The translations under genes were made by a program, and so were the position numbers. Positions 62,901 to 64,000 of a stretch of 64,000 nt of DNA are shown piece after piece (position 1 is the first letter of the stretch; each line of letters starts with the position of its first letter). The notes beneath the pieces were generated by a model that had not been told where the DNA came from, made no database searches, and saw only the letters and a program-made list of their open reading frames with translations. This stretch comes from Micromonospora eburnea (GTDB taxonomy: Bacteria > Actinomycetota > Actinomycetes > Mycobacteriales > Micromonosporaceae), in NCBI RefSeq assembly GCF_900090225.1, contig NZ_FMHY01000002.1, forward strand, positions 2,914,001 to 2,978,000, given 5' to 3'.

Positions 62901-64000
62901 TGGCGTCGGGTCCGAGTTCGAGGAAGGTGTGTACGCCGTGTTGGTCGTGGAGTGTGGTGATGCCGTCGGCGTAGTGGACGGGGGCGAGGAGGTGTTCCAC
63001 CCAGTAGTCGGGGTTGGTGAGTTGTTCGGTGGTGGCGGGTTGTCCGGTGACGTTGCTGATCACTGGGAGGGTGGGTGGGGTGTAGGTGAGGCTTGCGGCG
63101 GTGGTGCGGAACTCGTCGGCGATGGCGGCCATGTGGGGTGAGTGGAAGGCGTGGCTGACTTTGAGGGTGGTGGCTTTGCGTCCTTGTTCGCGCCATTGGG
63201 TGGCGAGTTGGTGGCAGGTGTGGTGGTCGCCGCTGATGACGATGTTGTGTGGGGTGTTGATGGCGGCGATGGTGACGCGGTCGTGGCCGTTGATGAGTTG
63301 TTCGGCTTCGTTGCGGGTGGCTTGGAGGGCGATCATCGCGCCGGGGGTGGTGATGCTGTTCATCAGGCGGGCGCGGGTGGTGACGAGTAGGGCGGCGTCG
63401 GTGAGGGTGAGGACTCCGGTGAGGTGGGCGGCGGTGATTTCGCCGAGGGAGTGTCCGGTGAGGTAGTCGGCGTTGAGGCCGAGTTGGGTGGTGGCGACCT
63501 GGTGCAGGGCGATGTGGAGGGCGAACAGGGCGGGTTGGGTGTAGGCGGTGGTGTCCAGCAGGGCGGCGAGGTCGGTGCCGGGTTCGGCGAACACGACGTC
63601 TTGGAGGCGGTGTTCCAGGTGTGGATTCAGGGCATCGCAGGCCTGGTCGAACGTGTCGCGGTAGACCGGGTTGGTGGCGTACAGGTCGGCGCCCATGCCC
63701 GGGTACTGGCTGCCCTGACCCGTGAAACAGAAGGCGACCTTCCCGCCGTCGTCGGTGGTGACGGTGGTGCTGAGGTGCGGGTGCGGCTCGCCGTTGGCCA
63801 GTGCGGTCAGCGCGGCGGTGAAGTCCTCGCGGCTGGCGGCGGTCACCACCGCCCGGTGCGCGAACCGGGTACGCCGCGCCAGCACGCCGGCGACCGCCGC
63901 CGGTGCGACCTCCTCGTCACGCAACCAGTCGAGCAGGTGCGCCGCCTGGTCGCGTAGCGCGCGTTCGGTCCGCGCCGACAGAATCCACGACGCCCACCCG
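59929..64000 (-). CDS. PKS4: type I PKS, (KS beyond edge)-AT-DH-KR-ACP with acidic docking tail, partial
   Basis: The visible 3' part of a type I PKS module on the minus strand. The frame is open to the window edge; the first codons read as KS-AT linker (WILSARTERALRDQAAHLL), so a KS lies beyond 64000. AT has FTGQGSQYPGMG, GHSLGE and HAFH, predicting malonyl-CoA. DH (about 62660-61840) has HRLLGTAVFP and HPMVLDACLH. KR (about 61090-60540) has TGGFGGLG and AGQANYLAANAF, but the catalytic Ser position reads Ala (FSAFGATVG). ACP has ELGLDSLTTVRL. The tail (DDDDFDDEDAEVLIL) is strikingly acidic and probably docks to NRPS3. The AT-coding part (about 62745-63680) uses a different codon style from the rest. 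An alkene or beta-hydroxy unit is predicted depending on KR activity. Confidence 0.9.
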   Translation of the reverse strand, partial: GWASWILSARTERALRDQAAHLLDWLRDEEVAPAAVAGVLARRTRFAHRAVVTAASREDFTAALTALANGEPHPHLSTTVTTDDGGKVAFCFTGQGSQYPGMGADLYATNPVYRDTFDQACDALNPHLEHRLQDVVFAEPGTDLAALLDTTAYTQPALFALHIALHQVATTQLGLNADYLTGHSLGEITAAHLTGVLTLTDAALLVTTRARLMNSITTPGAMIALQATRNEAEQLINGHDRVTIAAINTPHNIVISGDHHTCHQLATQWREQGRKATTLKVSHAFHSPHMAAIADEFRTTAASLTYTPPTLPVISNVTGQPATTEQLTNPDYWVEHLLAPVHYADGITTLHDQHGVHTFLELGPDATLTALHTHTRPEALAVHTLHKDRPDQHTLLTAAATLNGRPSDTNAHLDLPTYPFQRTRHWLPATADSGPVRTPVEPADGHPLLGTPLDVAGTAGRWFTRTVAPERLRIVDQHRLLGTAVFPATALVEWALAAARGDSPERRWSLAGITFDEFLRCDEGTTLTLQSCVEPHERAQRVRCFSRPADEPSAPWTQHVTVAAVHAGTSPTPHRLHLAGVRAGMADEDLDGFYDRLWRIGVEYGPGYRAMKRLLRSGDEALALIEVDEPERDGDGWLLHPMVLDACLHVGAAFGVSEDDFWLPAGIDRIEVYDRLPGRVWCRARSRGGPEDGERAMDLDLVTALGEPVAKLTGVRLRALPRTLVTGLAGSRLRRYDVTWHPLPGRPARRAEASPRDTWLVCGRDAGVVADWHAQLLGLGCAAASLVLADGVQVPATASLAGGTVQVDPADEAGLARLVDAARAEGVKLRGLLLGPDGGVAADDDVAASAYRAARDALSVLRQVLRGYGHDAPDVVFCTTGAEAPAVDDVPAPAQAVLGGLARAVLTEHPDLRCVQVDLDPAGPAPALSTVLDRVADADGATHLAVRDGAWYEARLRERELPKPGPGPVLRADAAYLVTGGFGGLGQVVAGWLADRGATDLVLVGRRVPAVEPPLLAALRERGVRLRHLAVDVADGDALATALAGLAGDLPPLAGVVHAAGVVDDAALAEQDWDRFRRALDPKVRGGWHLHRATEGLDLDFFVLFSAFGATVGSAGQANYLAANAFLDGLARHRRAQGRPATSVGWGPWAQAGMAVDQDVLGRLAALGLDAIPTAEALAALGSVLDPAAGEPVEPVVGVARVDWRRSLTAAARSRPYRLLADVTPADLAVTTEGSAAPDLAVLAVTDPVAARELLLAGLLERVALLLGLSAADQEAIRPTFAGTRLNELGLDSLTTVRLRQRLLVDYAADVPPTELFGGGTAADVAELICQQLTLRSVVAADDDDFDDEDAEVLIL

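Overview
The window is a very GC-rich stretch of actinomycete DNA. Codons are strongly G/C-ending, starts are often GTG or TTG, GTGA/ATGA stop-start overlaps are common, and the regulators are of LAL and AfsR/SARP type. The style would fit Micromonosporaceae or a relative, but that is inference and no rRNA or housekeeping marker is present. Nearly all of it is a hybrid polyketide / non-ribosomal peptide gene cluster, or two adjoining clusters. It combines four multidomain PKS proteins, three cysteine-type Cy-A-PCP NRPS proteins, two flavin-dependent halogenases, a SagB-type thiazoline oxidase, extra flavoenzymes, exporters and regulators.

Layout. 1-8902 (+): a 5'-truncated MFS exporter, halogenase 1, a CPA2-type cation/proton antiporter, a LuxR-family LAL regulator and halogenase 2, closed by a perfect 16-bp hairpin. 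9211-28756 (+): the core PKS operon. PKS1 is KS-AT-DH-ER-KR-ACP. PKS2 is KS-[no AT]-KR-ACP-KS-AT-DH-KR-ACP. PKS3 is KS-[AT remnant]-ACP. A type II thioesterase and a flavin reductase follow. A strong bidirectional hairpin (28854-28911) separates this operon from NRPS1 (Cy-A-PCP-TE, minus strand, 28989-33026). The 33027-33423 intergenic region carries a perfect inverted repeat with 9-bp arms and divides NRPS1 from a SagB-like oxidase (+) and an AfsR/SARP regulator (+). 38306-49132 (minus): two ABC-2 transporter operons sharing a conserved upstream box, a GMC oxidoreductase, NRPS2 (TubC_N-Cy-A-PCP) and a PHBH-like flavin monooxygenase. 49433-54015: an apparently domesticated IS630-type HTH protein, a secreted CBM2-only protein, a UvrA-like ABC ATPase and a glyoxalase-fold protein. 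54173-64000 (minus): an MFS exporter, NRPS3 (TubC_N-Cy-A-PCP-TE) and PKS4 (KS beyond the edge, then AT-DH-KR-ACP), reading PKS4 to NRPS3 to MFS.

How the genes may work together (inference). PKS1-3 would build a short chain: one methylmalonyl-derived fully reduced unit, a beta-hydroxy unit from an AT-less module, a malonyl-derived alkene unit and a beta-keto unit from a second AT-less module. Cy-A(Cys)-PCP modules would then add thiazolines, which the SagB-like enzyme could oxidise to thiazoles. Halogenases fed by the flavin reductase, plus the GMC and PHBH-like enzymes, would tailor the product. PKS4-NRPS3 is a second PKS-to-thiazoline line with its own thioesterase, joined by an acidic C-terminal tail and a beta-hairpin docking domain. 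Two TE-ended lines suggest either two products or a convergently assembled one. I could not match the architecture to a characterised cluster from memory. The AT-less modules inside a cis-AT line, the foreign-looking AT in PKS4 and the shared operator-like boxes are the most notable points.
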